Counted from the first letter of the stretch, positions 1 to 7,917 are shown. The stretch is DNA of 9,884 nucleotides from an uncultured Selenomonadaceae bacterium (GCA_905236255.1 CAJOPK010000112.1:1-9884), one strand, 5' to 3'. Notes: generated by a model not told the origin, from the letters alone. Made by a program: numbers and translations.

Positions 1-330
1 GGCGATGCAAAAGTCGGTGTCGAAATTGTCAAACGTGCCATTGAAGAACCGGTTCGTCAGATTGCGGACAATGCCGGCGAAGAAGGCAGCGTTGTTGTCG
101 AAGCGGTCAAGAAAGCCGGCGCGGGTGTCGGTTTCAACGCACTCACCAACGAATACGTTGACATGATTAAAGCCGGTATCGTCGATCCTGCCAAAGTTAC
201 GCGTTCCGCTCTTCAAAATGCGGCATCGATCGCGGCTATGGTTCTCACAACCGAAACTTTGGTTGCCGACAAACCCGAACCGACTCCTCCGGTTCCTCCG
301 ATGGGCGGCGGTATGCCGGGCATGATGTAA
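1..330 (+). CDS. groEL: Chaperonin GroEL (Hsp60), C-terminal part only
   Basis: The left edge cuts this gene, and only the last 109 residues are present. GroEL forms the 14-subunit cytoplasmic folding chamber that works with GroES and ATP. The visible part covers the end of the apical/intermediate return and the C-terminal equatorial domain: the [20 protein letters not shown] stretch, the GFNALTNEY segment, and the strongly conserved [20 protein letters not shown] block followed by LTTETLVAD. It ends in a Gly-Met-rich tail, [11 protein letters not shown], the usual flexible tail that points into the cavity. The tail is short and carries a Pro-rich lead-in (EPTPPVPP). The reading frame is open from base 1 and ends in TAA. 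A terminator follows directly, so groEL is the last gene of its transcript; groES would be expected upstream, outside the window. Assignment is essentially certain. Confidence 0.98.
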   Translation, partial: GDAKVGVEIVKRAIEEPVRQIADNAGEEGSVVVEAVKKAGAGVGFNALTNEYVDMIKAGIVDPAKVTRSALQNAASIAAMVLTTETLVADKPEPTPPVPPMGGGMPGMM

Positions 331-361
331 TCCGGAAAATAAATTTCGCAAATAAAAAATC

Positions 362-382
362 GCCGGTAAATTGAATACCGGC
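362..382 (+). other. Short stem-loop just after groEL
   Basis: A 7-bp perfect inverted repeat (GCCGGTA at 362-368, TACCGGC at 376-382) has a 7-base loop. No T-run follows it, so it is not a terminator alone. It lies immediately upstream of the intrinsic terminator and could protect the groEL mRNA 3' end or help termination (inference). Confidence 0.45.
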
Positions 383-389
383 CGGAAAT

Positions 390-424
390 AAAAAATCCGT
401 TTCGACAGGAAGCGGGTTTTTTTA
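390..424 (+). terminator. Rho-independent terminator of groEL
   Basis: The sequence shows a 14-bp stem with a 5-base loop. The left arm at 390-403 reads A6 then TCCGTTTC; the right arm at 409-422 reads GAAGCGGG then T6; two pairs are G-T (396/416 and 400/412). The T-run at 417-423 supplies the U-tract. The structure separates groEL from fliI, and fliI has its own promoter 30 bases further on. Confidence 0.85.
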
Positions 425-453
425 TTTTCCAAAACAATTTTGAAATTCCGTGA

Positions 454-482
454 TTGACTTTGAATTGCTCATAAATTAAAAT
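454..482 (+). promoter_or_regulatory. Sigma-A-type promoter for fliI
   Basis: The -35 box TTGACT (454-459) and -10 box TAAAAT (477-482) are separated by exactly 17 bases, each one mismatch from consensus. Transcription would start near 489, giving a leader of about 30 bases before the ATG at 519. This is a housekeeping promoter, not the sigma-28 or sigma-54 type often linked with flagellar genes. The call rests on sequence match only. Confidence 0.75.
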
Positions 483-506
483 TCTCCGGACGGAATTATC
501 GGATTG

Positions 507-515
507 AAAGGTAAG
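507..515 (+). promoter_or_regulatory. Ribosome binding site deciding the fliI start
   Basis: AAAGG (507-511) lies 7 bases before ATG at 519. An in-frame TTG at 504 would add five residues (MKGKI), but it overlaps this site and has no good Shine-Dalgarno of its own. The ATG at 519 is therefore preferred. Confidence 0.7.
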
Positions 516-518
516 ATC

Positions 519-1850
519 ATGGAAATAAAAAACGAAATCAATCTTCAAAAATTTCGCGACGCGATAAGCGAAGCAAAGACAATAAAACTCACCGGCAAAG
601 TCACTCAAATTGTCGGGCTTGTAATTGAAACTCAAGGACCGACGGTCAGTGTCGGCGAACTCTGTTACATTTACCAAAAAAATCCGGACGCGCCGCCGAT
701 ACCTGCCGAAGTCGTCGGTTTTCGTCAAGGCTATGTTATGCTCATGCCGGTCGGCGAAATGCAGGGGGTCGGGCCGGGCTGTGAAGTCGTTGCGGCCGAA
801 AAAATGTTGCAGGTCAAAGTCGGGGAAGAACTTTTGGGGCGCGTTTTGGACGGGCTCGGCAATCCGATGGACGATCTCGGTCCGATTTTGTCGAAAGTCG
901 AATATCCCCTGCAGGCACCGCCGCCGCCGCCTTTGACAAGACCCAGAATACATGAAACCCTTTACGTCGGAGTCCGTGCGATTGACGGATTGATAACAAT
1001 GGGCGACGGTCAACGAATCGGAATAATGGCGGGGTCCGGCGTCGGAAAATCCACACTGCTTTCAATGATTGCCCGGAATACGGAGGCGGATATAAGCGTA
1101 ATTGCTCTCATCGGCGAGCGCGGGCGTGAAGTCCGGGATTTTATCGAGCGCGACTTGGGAGAAGAAGGATTGAAACGCGCCGTCGTGGTTGTTGCGACTT
1201 CGGATCAGCCGGCACTTGTCAGAATAAAGGGAGCTTTGACCGCAACCGCCATTGCCGAATATTTCCGGGACAACGGGCATAAAGTCATTTTGATGATGGA
1301 TTCGGTCACGCGTTTTGCCATGGCTCAGCGCGAAGTCGGCTTGACAATCGGAGAACCGCCCGCAACACGCGGATATACTCCTTCAGTCTTTGCGCTTTTG
1401 CCCAGACTTTTGGAACGCGCGGGGACAAGCGATCACGGATCCATTACCGGAATTTATACGGTCTTGGTTGACGGCGACGACATGAACGAACCGATTGCCG
1501 ATGCCGTGCGTTCAATTTTGGACGGGCATATAGTTTTGAGCAGAAATATTGCCGCGCAGAATCATTTTCCGGCGATTGACGTAATGGTAAGCGTAAGCCG
1601 CGTAATGAATGAAGTCGTAACAAAGGAACATTTGCAGGCGGCACAAAATATGCGCGCTCTCATGGCGGTTTACAAAGATGCGGAAGACCTGATTCACATA
1701 GGCGCATATGTCAAAGGTTCCAGCAAGAGAATTGACAAGTCCATTGAAAAAATTGATTCGATTAACGAATTTTTATGTCAGGGAATTTTTGAAGTTGACG
1801 ATTACGACACGACCGAGAAAAAACTTATTGCAATTTCCGGCGCACAATGA
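519..1850 (+). CDS. fliI: Flagellar protein export ATPase FliI
   Basis: This 443-residue protein has the usual full length for FliI, the cytoplasmic hexameric ATPase that energises the flagellar type III export gate with FliH and FliJ. An N-terminal beta-barrel (about 22-95) is followed by an F1-type ATPase core. The core shows Walker A AGSGVGKST at 171-179, the catalytic-glutamate region IGERGREVRDFIERDLG (about 198-214), ATSDQPALVR at 226-235, Walker B ILMMDS ending at D261, and the GEPPATRGYTPSVF block at 279-291. The C-terminal GAYVKGSSKRID segment (about 395-406) is typical of FliI. A five-proline run sits at 134-138. It is oddly alone: groEL lies upstream, convergent hslO downstream, and no other flagellar or secretion gene is visible. 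It could in principle be a non-flagellar type III ATPase, but the residue pattern fits Firmicutes FliI best. It is expressed from its own promoter at 454-482. Confidence 0.93.
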   Translation: MEIKNEINLQKFRDAISEAKTIKLTGKVTQIVGLVIETQGPTVSVGELCYIYQKNPDAPPIPAEVVGFRQGYVMLMPVGEMQGVGPGCEVVAAEKMLQVKVGEELLGRVLDGLGNPMDDLGPILSKVEYPLQAPPPPPLTRPRIHETLYVGVRAIDGLITMGDGQRIGIMAGSGVGKSTLLSMIARNTEADISVIALIGERGREVRDFIERDLGEEGLKRAVVVVATSDQPALVRIKGALTATAIAEYFRDNGHKVILMMDSVTRFAMAQREVGLTIGEPPATRGYTPSVFALLPRLLERAGTSDHGSITGIYTVLVDGDDMNEPIADAVRSILDGHIVLSRNIAAQNHFPAIDVMVSVSRVMNEVVTKEHLQAAQNMRALMAVYKDAEDLIHIGAYVKGSSKRIDKSIEKIDSINEFLCQGIFEVDDYDTTEKKLIAISGAQ

Positions 1851-1862
1851 ACGAAAAACAAA

Positions 1863-1900
1863 AAAGACCTTCGCAAACCCGTAATTTTGCGAAGGTCTTT
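1863..1900. terminator. Bidirectional terminator between fliI and hslO
   Basis: A perfect 15-bp inverted repeat (AAAGACCTTCGCAAA at 1863-1877, TTTGCGAAGGTCTTT at 1886-1900) has an 8-base loop. A-rich sequence lies on its left and T-rich sequence on its right, so it can terminate transcription from both sides. It begins 12 bases after the fliI stop and ends 2 bases before the hslO stop, serving both convergent genes. Confidence 0.92.
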
Positions 1901-1902
1901 CT

Positions 1903-2769
1903 TTATCTTGATTTTGCAATTTCTTCCAATTCCGGGCGGTCAAACAAATATTTTTCTCCGCAAAATTGACAGCACACTTCCGCCTTTCCGTCATCAATCA
2001 AATTTTGCAGATCCGATTTGCTCAAACTTGCCAAAGTTTCTTCGACGCGTTTCCGGGAACATTTACACCTGAAACTTAAATCCGTTTCGCTCAAAATTTT
2101 GACTTCAAAGCCTTCGAGAATTTTTTCGATCATTCCCCGCGCATCAAGTCCGGAAGTTATAAATTCCGTGACGGATTTTATTTTCGTCAAAGTGTTTTCG
2201 AGTTTGTCCAAAATTTCATCGGTCACTCCGGGCAAAGGCTGAAGAAAAAATCCTCCCGCCGCCTCAATCGACAAATCCGGATTTACCAAAACCCCCAAGC
2301 CGATACTTGAAGGAGTCTGCTCCGAAATATACAGATAATTTATCAAATCCTCGGCAATTTCGCCGCTTGTAATTTCCACACTGCCGCCGGAATTTTCCTT
2401 CAATCCGGTGAACCGGGTAACGGTCAAAATTCCGCCGCGCCCGACACCGCCGGCAACGTCGATTTTCCCGAATTGATTGAGCGGCAAATTTACATGGGGA
2501 TTTTCAACATATCCGCGCACAAAACCTTCGGGAACGGCATCGGCGACAACTTTTCCCAAAGCCCCGCCGCCGTCAAATTTTATGGTAATTGCCTCTTCAT
2601 TTTTCAAATTTGCCGCAAAAAGCAAAGCACCGGTCATTGTTCTGCCGAGTGCCGCCGCCGCAACCGGGTAACAGTCGTGACGACGGGCGGCCTCCCCGAC
2701 CAAATTCGTCGTTGTCGCCGCATAAATTCTGATGCCTTCCGCCGCAGCTTTTACAAGTGTATCTTTCAT
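1903..2769 (-). CDS. hslO: Redox-regulated chaperone Hsp33
   Basis: This 288-residue protein is normal Hsp33 length. Hsp33 is a cytoplasmic holdase: oxidation releases zinc from its C-terminal redox switch and lets it bind unfolding proteins during oxidative heat stress. The N-terminal domain shows ARRHDCYPVAAAALGRTMTGALL (about 28-50), FDGGGALGKVVADA and YVENPHVNLPL. The middle shows SEQTPSSIGLGVLVNPD and EAAGGFFLQPLPG. The zinc switch is complete: C235-x-C237 and C267-x-x-C270, ending GEKYLF. An extra cysteine, C266, sits beside the second pair. The ATG overlaps the stop of the upstream yfcE-like gene by four bases (ATGA at 2766-2769), so translation is probably coupled. The gene ends against the bidirectional terminator. 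Identity is secure; the pairing with a phosphodiesterase looks like operon sharing rather than a known pathway. Confidence 0.96.
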   Translation of the reverse strand: MKDTLVKAAAEGIRIYAATTTNLVGEAARRHDCYPVAAAALGRTMTGALLFAANLKNEEAITIKFDGGGALGKVVADAVPEGFVRGYVENPHVNLPLNQFGKIDVAGGVGRGGILTVTRFTGLKENSGGSVEITSGEIAEDLINYLYISEQTPSSIGLGVLVNPDLSIEAAGGFFLQPLPGVTDEILDKLENTLTKIKSVTEFITSGLDARGMIEKILEGFEVKILSETDLSFRCKCSRKRVEETLASLSKSDLQNLIDDGKAEVCCQFCGEKYLFDRPELEEIAKSR

Positions 2770-3335
2770 ATTGCAAGACTCATCAAAACATCGCCGGTAT
2801 CAAGATCAAAAATTTCAATCTTGTCGTCGGTAATAACCGCAACGGAAGTCTTTTTGTCCTCCCGGTTTGTGAGGTAAGGTGAAGGCGTGCCGGGATTGAG
2901 GAAAATCGTATTCCCGCGCTTTTCCAAAACATTTTTGTGGACGTGTCCGGTAATAAAAATATCCGCTTTCAAATGCGCCGCCATATCGTCTTTTTCCGCA
3001 TCGGTATTGACCGTGTGGCCGTGCGTCAAAACAATTCTCTTGCCGCCGGCATAAACATAAGCGTAAGGAGCCTGAATCGGAAGATTGATGACCATTTGAT
3101 CCACTTCCGAATCACAATTTCCGCGACAAATTATTATGGGAATTTCCGATTCGTTTATTCTCTTTGCAAGTGCTTTCGGCGCGTAATCGTCCCCCTTGCA
3201 ATTCGGATTGTTCGGCCCGTGATTCAAAACATCTCCGGCATGCAAGATCATATCCGCGCCGGCAAAAAATTTTTCACAGGCAAGGGCAAAACGCCCTTCA
3301 TAACCGTGTGTATCGCTTATTACTCCGATTTTCAT
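2766..3335 (-). CDS. yfcE: YfcE/MJ0936-family metallophosphoesterase
   Basis: This 189-residue calcineurin-like metallophosphoesterase is of the small single-domain YfcE/MJ0936 type. All metal-site motifs are visible: SDTHG (D8, H10), HAGDV (D35), RGNCDS (N73, D75), THGH (H105, H107) and TGHVHK (H131, H133). Family members are cytoplasmic, usually manganese-dependent, and cleave phosphodiester bonds in test substrates; the physiological substrate is generally unknown. No signal peptide or membrane segment is present. AAGGAGG (3344-3350 on the minus strand) lies 8 bases before the ATG and fixes the start. It is the first gene of a two-gene operon with hslO and shares a four-base overlap with it. 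The symbol is given by family resemblance; the exact subfamily cannot be settled by eye. Confidence 0.88.
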   Translation of the reverse strand: MKIGVISDTHGYEGRFALACEKFFAGADMILHAGDVLNHGPNNPNCKGDDYAPKALAKRINESEIPIIICRGNCDSEVDQMVINLPIQAPYAYVYAGGKRIVLTHGHTVNTDAEKDDMAAHLKADIFITGHVHKNVLEKRGNTIFLNPGTPSPYLTNREDKKTSVAVITDDKIEIFDLDTGDVLMSLAI

Positions 3336-3343
3336 TTTTATGC

Positions 3344-3350
3344 CCTCCTT
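3344..3350 (-). promoter_or_regulatory. Strong ribosome binding site of the yfcE-like gene
   Basis: AAGGAGG on the minus strand is a perfect Shine-Dalgarno core 8 bases before the ATG at 3335. By contrast hslO, downstream, lacks a clear site and seems to depend on coupling. Confidence 0.8.
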
Positions 3351-3369
3351 AAAAACAATTCACCTACAA

Positions 3370-3397
3370 ATTATAACCGTCGGTACGTTGTTGTAAA
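3370..3397 (-). promoter_or_regulatory. Promoter of the yfcE-hslO operon
   Basis: On the minus strand TTTACA (3392-3397) and a perfect TATAAT (3370-3375) are 16 bases apart. The start would fall near 3363, about 28 bases before the ATG. The promoter lies in the 99-base gap after the RND gene. No convincing terminator separates the two units (only a 5-bp TTCAC/GTGAA stem near 3412-3423), so read-through from the efflux operon is possible. Confidence 0.72.
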
Positions 3398-3434
3398 GTC
3401 CGAAATTTTCATTCACAAGTGAAGTCGCCGTTTT

Positions 3435-6400
3435 TTATGAGGTTTTTTCCAAAAACCTTTTGTTATCTTTTGCGAAAAGTTTTTGCACAATCTTTTGAAC
3501 GACCACAAAGAAAACCGGGATTAAAAATATTCCCAAAAACGTTGCAACGGTCATTCCGCCGACAACCGCCACGCCCATTGAATTTCTGGCTGCCGACCCC
3601 GCGCCGGTAGCCGTTGCCAAAGGAATACAACCGATTATAAACGCAAATGAAGTCATTAAAATCGGACGAAGTCGCAAGCCTGCCGATTCCAAAGCCGCTT
3701 TAACCGCCTCCATGCCTTTATCGGTTCTGACTTTGGCAAATTCGACAATCAATATGGCATTTTTCGCGGCAAGTCCCATAATCATTATAACGCCGATTTG
3801 CATATAAACGCTGTTTTGAAAACCGGGATTGCCGACACCGAAAAGATTTGTGTAAAGATTTAAAATGTATTCGCAGAGAAGTGCACCGAAAACTCCCGTC
3901 GGAACGGTCATCAAAACCGAGAAAGGAACAGACCAACTTTCATAAAGCGCGGCAAGACACAAAAAGACGAATATCAACGCCAACGCCATAACCTGACCGG
4001 TTGACCCGGATGCTTTTTGTTCTTCGCGGGATTGCCCCGACCATTCGACGCCGAAACCTGTGGGAGCAACCTGATAAACAACTTCGGTCAATGCCGTCAT
4101 GGCTTGTCCGGATGAATAACCTTCAGCCGGTTGACCTTGAATCAAAACGGAGCGTTTTCCGTTAAAGCGGCTGACCTGCGTCGTGCCGGTGTTGAGTTTG
4201 TAACTTACCAAAGTATCGAGCGGAACAAATTGCCCGTTGGATCCCTTGACATACATAAATTTCAACATATCGACTTCACCGCGAAAATAAACATCGGACT
4301 GCATGACAACTTTATAAGTCCGTCCGAATCTGTTGTAATCGTCAACTTCCATTCCGCCGAAATTTGTTTGCAACGCGCCGTAAACGTCCGAAAGATTTAC
4401 GCCGAGCATTTCAATTTTTTTCTGGTCGAGTTCATACTTGTAACCGGGAGAAGTCACGCTGAAAGAAGTGGTAACGCCTTGAAGTTCGGGACGCGAATTT
4501 GCCGCCTGTACTATTTTGTCGGTTATTTCGGCAAGATCGTTGTCGGCGTGGCTTTCCAAGTCGATAAGTTGCATTGTCAAGCCGCCGACCTGACCGAGTC
4601 CGGGCAGTGAGGGGGGATTAAATCCCATAACAAAGGCTTCGGGAGCCGCGCCGTTGCCGACCATGAATACATTGAAAATTGCGTAGGTTACCGATTTTTC
4701 AAAATCCGTTCGTTCGCCCCAGGGATACATACTCAAAAACAAAGTTGCCGATGAAGACTTTGTGCCGCCGGAAACCACATCGTAGCCCGCAACCGAAATT
4801 ACGTCTTTAATGCCGGGAACATTTTCGCGAATTGCGGCGGCTACCTTGTCGGTCGTCACGGAAGTTCTGTTAAGTGAAGTTCCTTCGGGCATCATGACCG
4901 CAGCCACAAAGTAACCCTGATCTTCATCGGGAACAAACGTTGACGGCAAAACTTTAAACAACAGCCCCGTCAAGCCGCAGACGATCAACATAAAAACTAT
5001 TGCAAATTTGGTGCCGGAAATGACTTTGGCGACAATTCCGACGTAAGAATTTTTTGTTCGATCAAACCAAATGTTAAATGCGTCAAAAAATTTGTCGAGA
5101 AAATTTTTCCTGCCGGGTTCGTGCGGTTTAAGAATTATCGCACAAAGTGCCGGCGTCAAAGTAAGCGCGACAAAAGCCGACAAACCCATTGACACGGCGA
5201 TCGTAAGCGCAAACTGCCTGTACAAAATACCGGTCATTCCGCCCAAAAACGCTATCGGGATAAAAACCGCCGACAAAACAAAAGCTATCGCGACAACCGG
5301 TCCCTGAACTTCGGACATCGCAACTTCCGTTGCCTCAACCGGATTCAGTCCCCGTTCCATGTGCTGTTCGACATTTTCTATAACGACTATTGCGTCGTCA
5401 ACGACAAGACCTATTGCCAAAACCATGGCAAAAAGTGTCAGCGTGTTTATCGTAAAATCCAAAACGGTAAAAGCCGCAAAAGTTCCCAAAAGTGAAACCG
5501 GCACCGCCAACAAAGGAATGATCGTTGCCCGGAAACTTTGCAGGAAAACAAAAATTACCAGCACGACGAGAACCAACGCCTCAAAAAATGTATGTGCAAC
5601 TTCTTCAATGGAGGCGTTTATAAATTCCGTGTTGTCGAGTACCTGACCGTATCTGATTCCGTCCGGCAAATTTTTTTCGGCCTCGCGAAGTACGCGCTTG
5701 ACTTCACCGATTGTTTCAAGAGCATTCGCGTCACTTGTCAAGTTGATTATGAACGGCACGGAAGAATACCCGTTAAATTTGCCGACATAAGTATTTGACT
5801 TTTGACCGATTTCAATTCTTGCAACATCTTTCAAATATACAAATGCGCCCTTGTCGCCGGTTTTCAAAATAATGTTTTCAAATTGTTCCGGCTTTTCCAA
5901 TTTGCCTTGAATTTGTCCGATATATTCTTTTTCCTGACTTTGAGCAACGGGCAATTTACCTATTGATCCCGCCGCCGCCTGTGCATTTTGAGTTTTGATT
6001 GCGTTTTGAACGTCGGCAACGGTCAAGCCGAAGTTTGCAAGTTTTTCCGGATTTATCCAAACGCGCAAAGCATAGTCCGCGCTTAAAACTTGAACTTGCC
6101 CGACACCTTTAATGCGTTTCAAGTCGTCGGCAATGTAAATATCCGCATAATTTTTTATAAATGCCGTATCATAAAGTCCGTTGTCACAGTAAAAAGCAAA
6201 AATCATTGCCATATCTTGAGAAGATTTTGCGGTCGTTACGCCGGCGGAAATAACCGCCTCCGGCAAACTTGCATTGGCTGAGGCAACATTGTTTTGGACT
6301 TTAACGCTGTCCATGTCGCCGTCCGAGCCGACTTCAAAATAAACATTCAGCGAATAACTGCCGTCGTCGTTTGAGTTTGAACTCATATAATCCATGCCCT

Positions 6401-6617
6401 GCGTGCCGTTGACGCGATTTTCTATAACTTGAGCCACAGACTGATTGACGACGCTTGCATTTGCGCCGGTATAGTACGCATTGACGTTTATTGTCGGCGG
6501 GGAAATATTCGGATATTGAGCGATCGGCGTATTAAGTCCGGCAATTATTCCGATAAGACTGATTATAATTGCTATTACGATTGCAAAAACGGGTCGGTGA
6601 ATAAAAAATTTAGCCAT
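3435..6617 (-). CDS. RND multidrug efflux pump, AcrB-like (HAE1 family)
   Basis: This 1060-residue inner-membrane proton/drug antiporter is close to the length of AcrB. It begins MAKFFIHRPVFAIVIAIIIS, the standard first membrane helix. Membrane helices then frame two large periplasmic loops (about 30-335 and 560-870). The proton-relay residues are all present: D407-D408 in GLVVDDAIVVIENV, K952 in GLAAKNAILIVEF, and R984 in LRLRPILMTS. FVPDEDQGYF (561-570) and the final helices with GSAARNSMGVAVVGGM are also typical. A somewhat longer loop, NLFGVGNPGFQNS (about 924-936), precedes the tenth helix region. GAGGTGGA (6624-6631) lies 6 bases before the ATG and covers the stop of the fusion-protein gene, giving a 12-base gap and likely coupling. 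No outer-membrane channel gene follows. The substrate cannot be read from sequence. Confidence 0.95.
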   Translation of the reverse strand: MAKFFIHRPVFAIVIAIIISLIGIIAGLNTPIAQYPNISPPTINVNAYYTGANASVVNQSVAQVIENRVNGTQGMDYMSSNSNDDGSYSLNVYFEVGSDGDMDSVKVQNNVASANASLPEAVISAGVTTAKSSQDMAMIFAFYCDNGLYDTAFIKNYADIYIADDLKRIKGVGQVQVLSADYALRVWINPEKLANFGLTVADVQNAIKTQNAQAAAGSIGKLPVAQSQEKEYIGQIQGKLEKPEQFENIILKTGDKGAFVYLKDVARIEIGQKSNTYVGKFNGYSSVPFIINLTSDANALETIGEVKRVLREAEKNLPDGIRYGQVLDNTEFINASIEEVAHTFFEALVLVVLVIFVFLQSFRATIIPLLAVPVSLLGTFAAFTVLDFTINTLTLFAMVLAIGLVVDDAIVVIENVEQHMERGLNPVEATEVAMSEVQGPVVAIAFVLSAVFIPIAFLGGMTGILYRQFALTIAVSMGLSAFVALTLTPALCAIILKPHEPGRKNFLDKFFDAFNIWFDRTKNSYVGIVAKVISGTKFAIVFMLIVCGLTGLLFKVLPSTFVPDEDQGYFVAAVMMPEGTSLNRTSVTTDKVAAAIRENVPGIKDVISVAGYDVVSGGTKSSSATLFLSMYPWGERTDFEKSVTYAIFNVFMVGNGAAPEAFVMGFNPPSLPGLGQVGGLTMQLIDLESHADNDLAEITDKIVQAANSRPELQGVTTSFSVTSPGYKYELDQKKIEMLGVNLSDVYGALQTNFGGMEVDDYNRFGRTYKVVMQSDVYFRGEVDMLKFMYVKGSNGQFVPLDTLVSYKLNTGTTQVSRFNGKRSVLIQGQPAEGYSSGQAMTALTEVVYQVAPTGFGVEWSGQSREEQKASGSTGQVMALALIFVFLCLAALYESWSVPFSVLMTVPTGVFGALLCEYILNLYTNLFGVGNPGFQNSVYMQIGVIMIMGLAAKNAILIVEFAKVRTDKGMEAVKAALESAGLRLRPILMTSFAFIIGCIPLATATGAGSAARNSMGVAVVGGMTVATFLGIFLIPVFFVVVQKIVQKLFAKDNKRFLEKTS

Positions 6618-6623
6618 ACTTTA

Positions 6624-6631
6624 TCCACCTC
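6624..6631 (-). promoter_or_regulatory. Ribosome binding site of the RND gene, overlapping the upstream stop
   Basis: GAGGTGGA on the minus strand sits 6 bases before the ATG at 6617. It overlaps the TGA (6630-6632) that ends the fusion-protein gene, so a ribosome finishing the first gene covers the start region of the second. Confidence 0.7.
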
Positions 6632-7823
6632 ACTTGTTTGCGCCGCTTTCAACGTTAAAGATTTTTTCGCCGGGATTAAATGAAAAATCCATATCTTTTT
6701 CGGTGACCTGCGTAACTTCCAAAGGCATTCCCGCGCGCAAAACGGTCAAGCCTTCCACAATAATCATGTCGTCGGGTTTCAAACCGCTTTTAACGATATA
6801 ATATGAACCGATTTTTTCGCCGAGTGTAATTTTTTTGATGGCAGACGTGTTGTCCGGTTGAGCGACAATAACCATGGTTTCACCCAAAAGTTGTTGAAGT
6901 GCGCGTTCGGGAACGAGCATCGCATTGGAAATTTTCAACCCGTCAATTTCGACCCTTGCATACATTCCCGGAACAAGCAAGCCTTCCGGATTTTTAAAAA
7001 TTGTGCGAATCGTAAGAGTACCGGTTTCATTTCCCATAGTTCTGTCATATTCGGCAAATTGTCCGTTGTAGGGATAACGTGATCCGTCCGCCAAAGTCAG
7101 AGAAATTTTAAAATCCGGTTCGGGACTGCCGTTTGCCTCTGCCTCTCGTCCGCCTTTTGAAAGACGCAAATATTCCTGTTCGGAAACCGCAAATTGTACA
7201 TAAACCGGATCGACCAAGCCGATTGTGGCAAGTGCCGTACTTCCGGCAGTTGCCAAAGTTCCGACGGGAACATCGTCAATGCCGAGTCTGCCGCTCATCG
7301 GCGCGTAAACAATCGTATCCGCCAAATCGTCTTTAGCCTTTTGCAACATTGCCGCATTTGCTTCAACTTCCGATTCCTGTGATTCGACGGCGGCACGTTG
7401 GTCGGCAAGCGTCTGTTCCGATATTGCATGTGATTGCCAAAGTTCTTCGTTTCGTCCGAGATTGACGCGTTCTTTTGCCAAAGCCGTCTTTGATTTTGCA
7501 AGATTGGCTTCGGCCTGTAAAACCGCCGCTTGATATTGTCGATCGTCTATCTTAAACAATTTTTGTCCTTTGACAACTTCCTGACCGCCCGTAACATATT
7601 TTTCCACAACCGAGCCGTTGACTTTTGATTGCACTTTCATTTCGTCGCGATCCACAACCTGACCGCTGTAGGACAAAGTCAACGGCGCATTTGTCGTCAA
7701 AACTTTCATCGCTTTGACTTTTGTCGGCATTTCCTGCAATGCCTGACTTTCGGCATCGTCACCTCCGCAACCCGTCAAAAGCAACGCCGCCGCGCAAACC
7801 ATTATCGGAAATATTTTCATCAT
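6630..7823 (-). CDS. RND efflux membrane-fusion (periplasmic adaptor) lipoprotein, AcrA-like
   Basis: This 397-residue adaptor would bridge the AcrB-like pump to an outer-membrane channel. A lipoprotein signal is visible: a short basic start, a hydrophobic core and the lipobox L16-T17-G18-C19. The next part shows the first half of the lipoyl/barrel-sandwich domain (SKVNGSVVEKYVTGGQEVVKGQKLFKID), then an alpha-helical hairpin rich in Ala, Glu and Gln (about 100-165). The returning lipoyl half follows (IVYAPMSGRLGIDDVPVGTLA), then beta-barrel and membrane-proximal domains ending LKPDDMIIVEGLTVLRAGM. The +2 residue after the lipid cysteine is Gly, not the Asp of E. coli AcrA. The start is ATG 7823; a second in-frame ATG follows at once, and AGAGAGGAGAA lies upstream at a rather long spacing of about 12 bases. 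It is first in the operon and has its own promoter. Confidence 0.94.
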   Translation of the reverse strand: MMKIFPIMVCAAALLLTGCGGDDAESQALQEMPTKVKAMKVLTTNAPLTLSYSGQVVDRDEMKVQSKVNGSVVEKYVTGGQEVVKGQKLFKIDDRQYQAAVLQAEANLAKSKTALAKERVNLGRNEELWQSHAISEQTLADQRAAVESQESEVEANAAMLQKAKDDLADTIVYAPMSGRLGIDDVPVGTLATAGSTALATIGLVDPVYVQFAVSEQEYLRLSKGGREAEANGSPEPDFKISLTLADGSRYPYNGQFAEYDRTMGNETGTLTIRTIFKNPEGLLVPGMYARVEIDGLKISNAMLVPERALQQLLGETMVIVAQPDNTSAIKKITLGEKIGSYYIVKSGLKPDDMIIVEGLTVLRAGMPLEVTQVTEKDMDFSFNPGEKIFNVESGANK

Positions 7824-7833
7824 ATCGGTACAT

Positions 7834-7844
7834 TTCTCCTCTCT
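7834..7844 (-). promoter_or_regulatory. Ribosome binding site of the fusion-protein gene
   Basis: The minus strand reads AGAGAGGAGAA. The AGGAG core (7836-7840) is 12 bases from ATG 7823, longer than usual. An ATG at 7833 is only 2 bases away and out of frame, so it is not a usable start. Confidence 0.55.
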
Positions 7845-7888
7845 TTTGTGCGATATTTAATTTCAGTTGCTTTCATCAAATTGCGGGA

Positions 7889-7917
7889 ATTTTACCAAAA
7901 ATCTTTCACCCGGTCAA
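7889..7917 (-). promoter_or_regulatory. Promoter of the RND efflux operon
   Basis: On the minus strand TTGACC (7912-7917) and TAAAAT (7889-7894) are exactly 17 bases apart. Transcription would start near 7882, giving a leader of about 59 bases. The -35 box directly joins the T-run of the terminator from the gene upstream. No clear palindromic repressor operator is visible, and no regulator gene lies next to the operon. Confidence 0.75.

Noticed and set aside
213..1013. Long minus-strand ORF of 266 codons opposite groEL and fliI
   Set aside because: It lies antisense to two well-identified genes, runs across the groEL terminator, and its protein shows no recognisable family; it reflects codon bias of the true frame.
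3412..3423. Hairpin after the RND gene as a terminator
   Set aside because: The stem is only 5 bp and no T-run follows on the minus strand.
4131..4610. Plus-strand ORF of 159 codons inside the RND gene
   Set aside because: It is fully antisense to a continuous, motif-complete AcrB-like frame and has no ribosome site or family resemblance.
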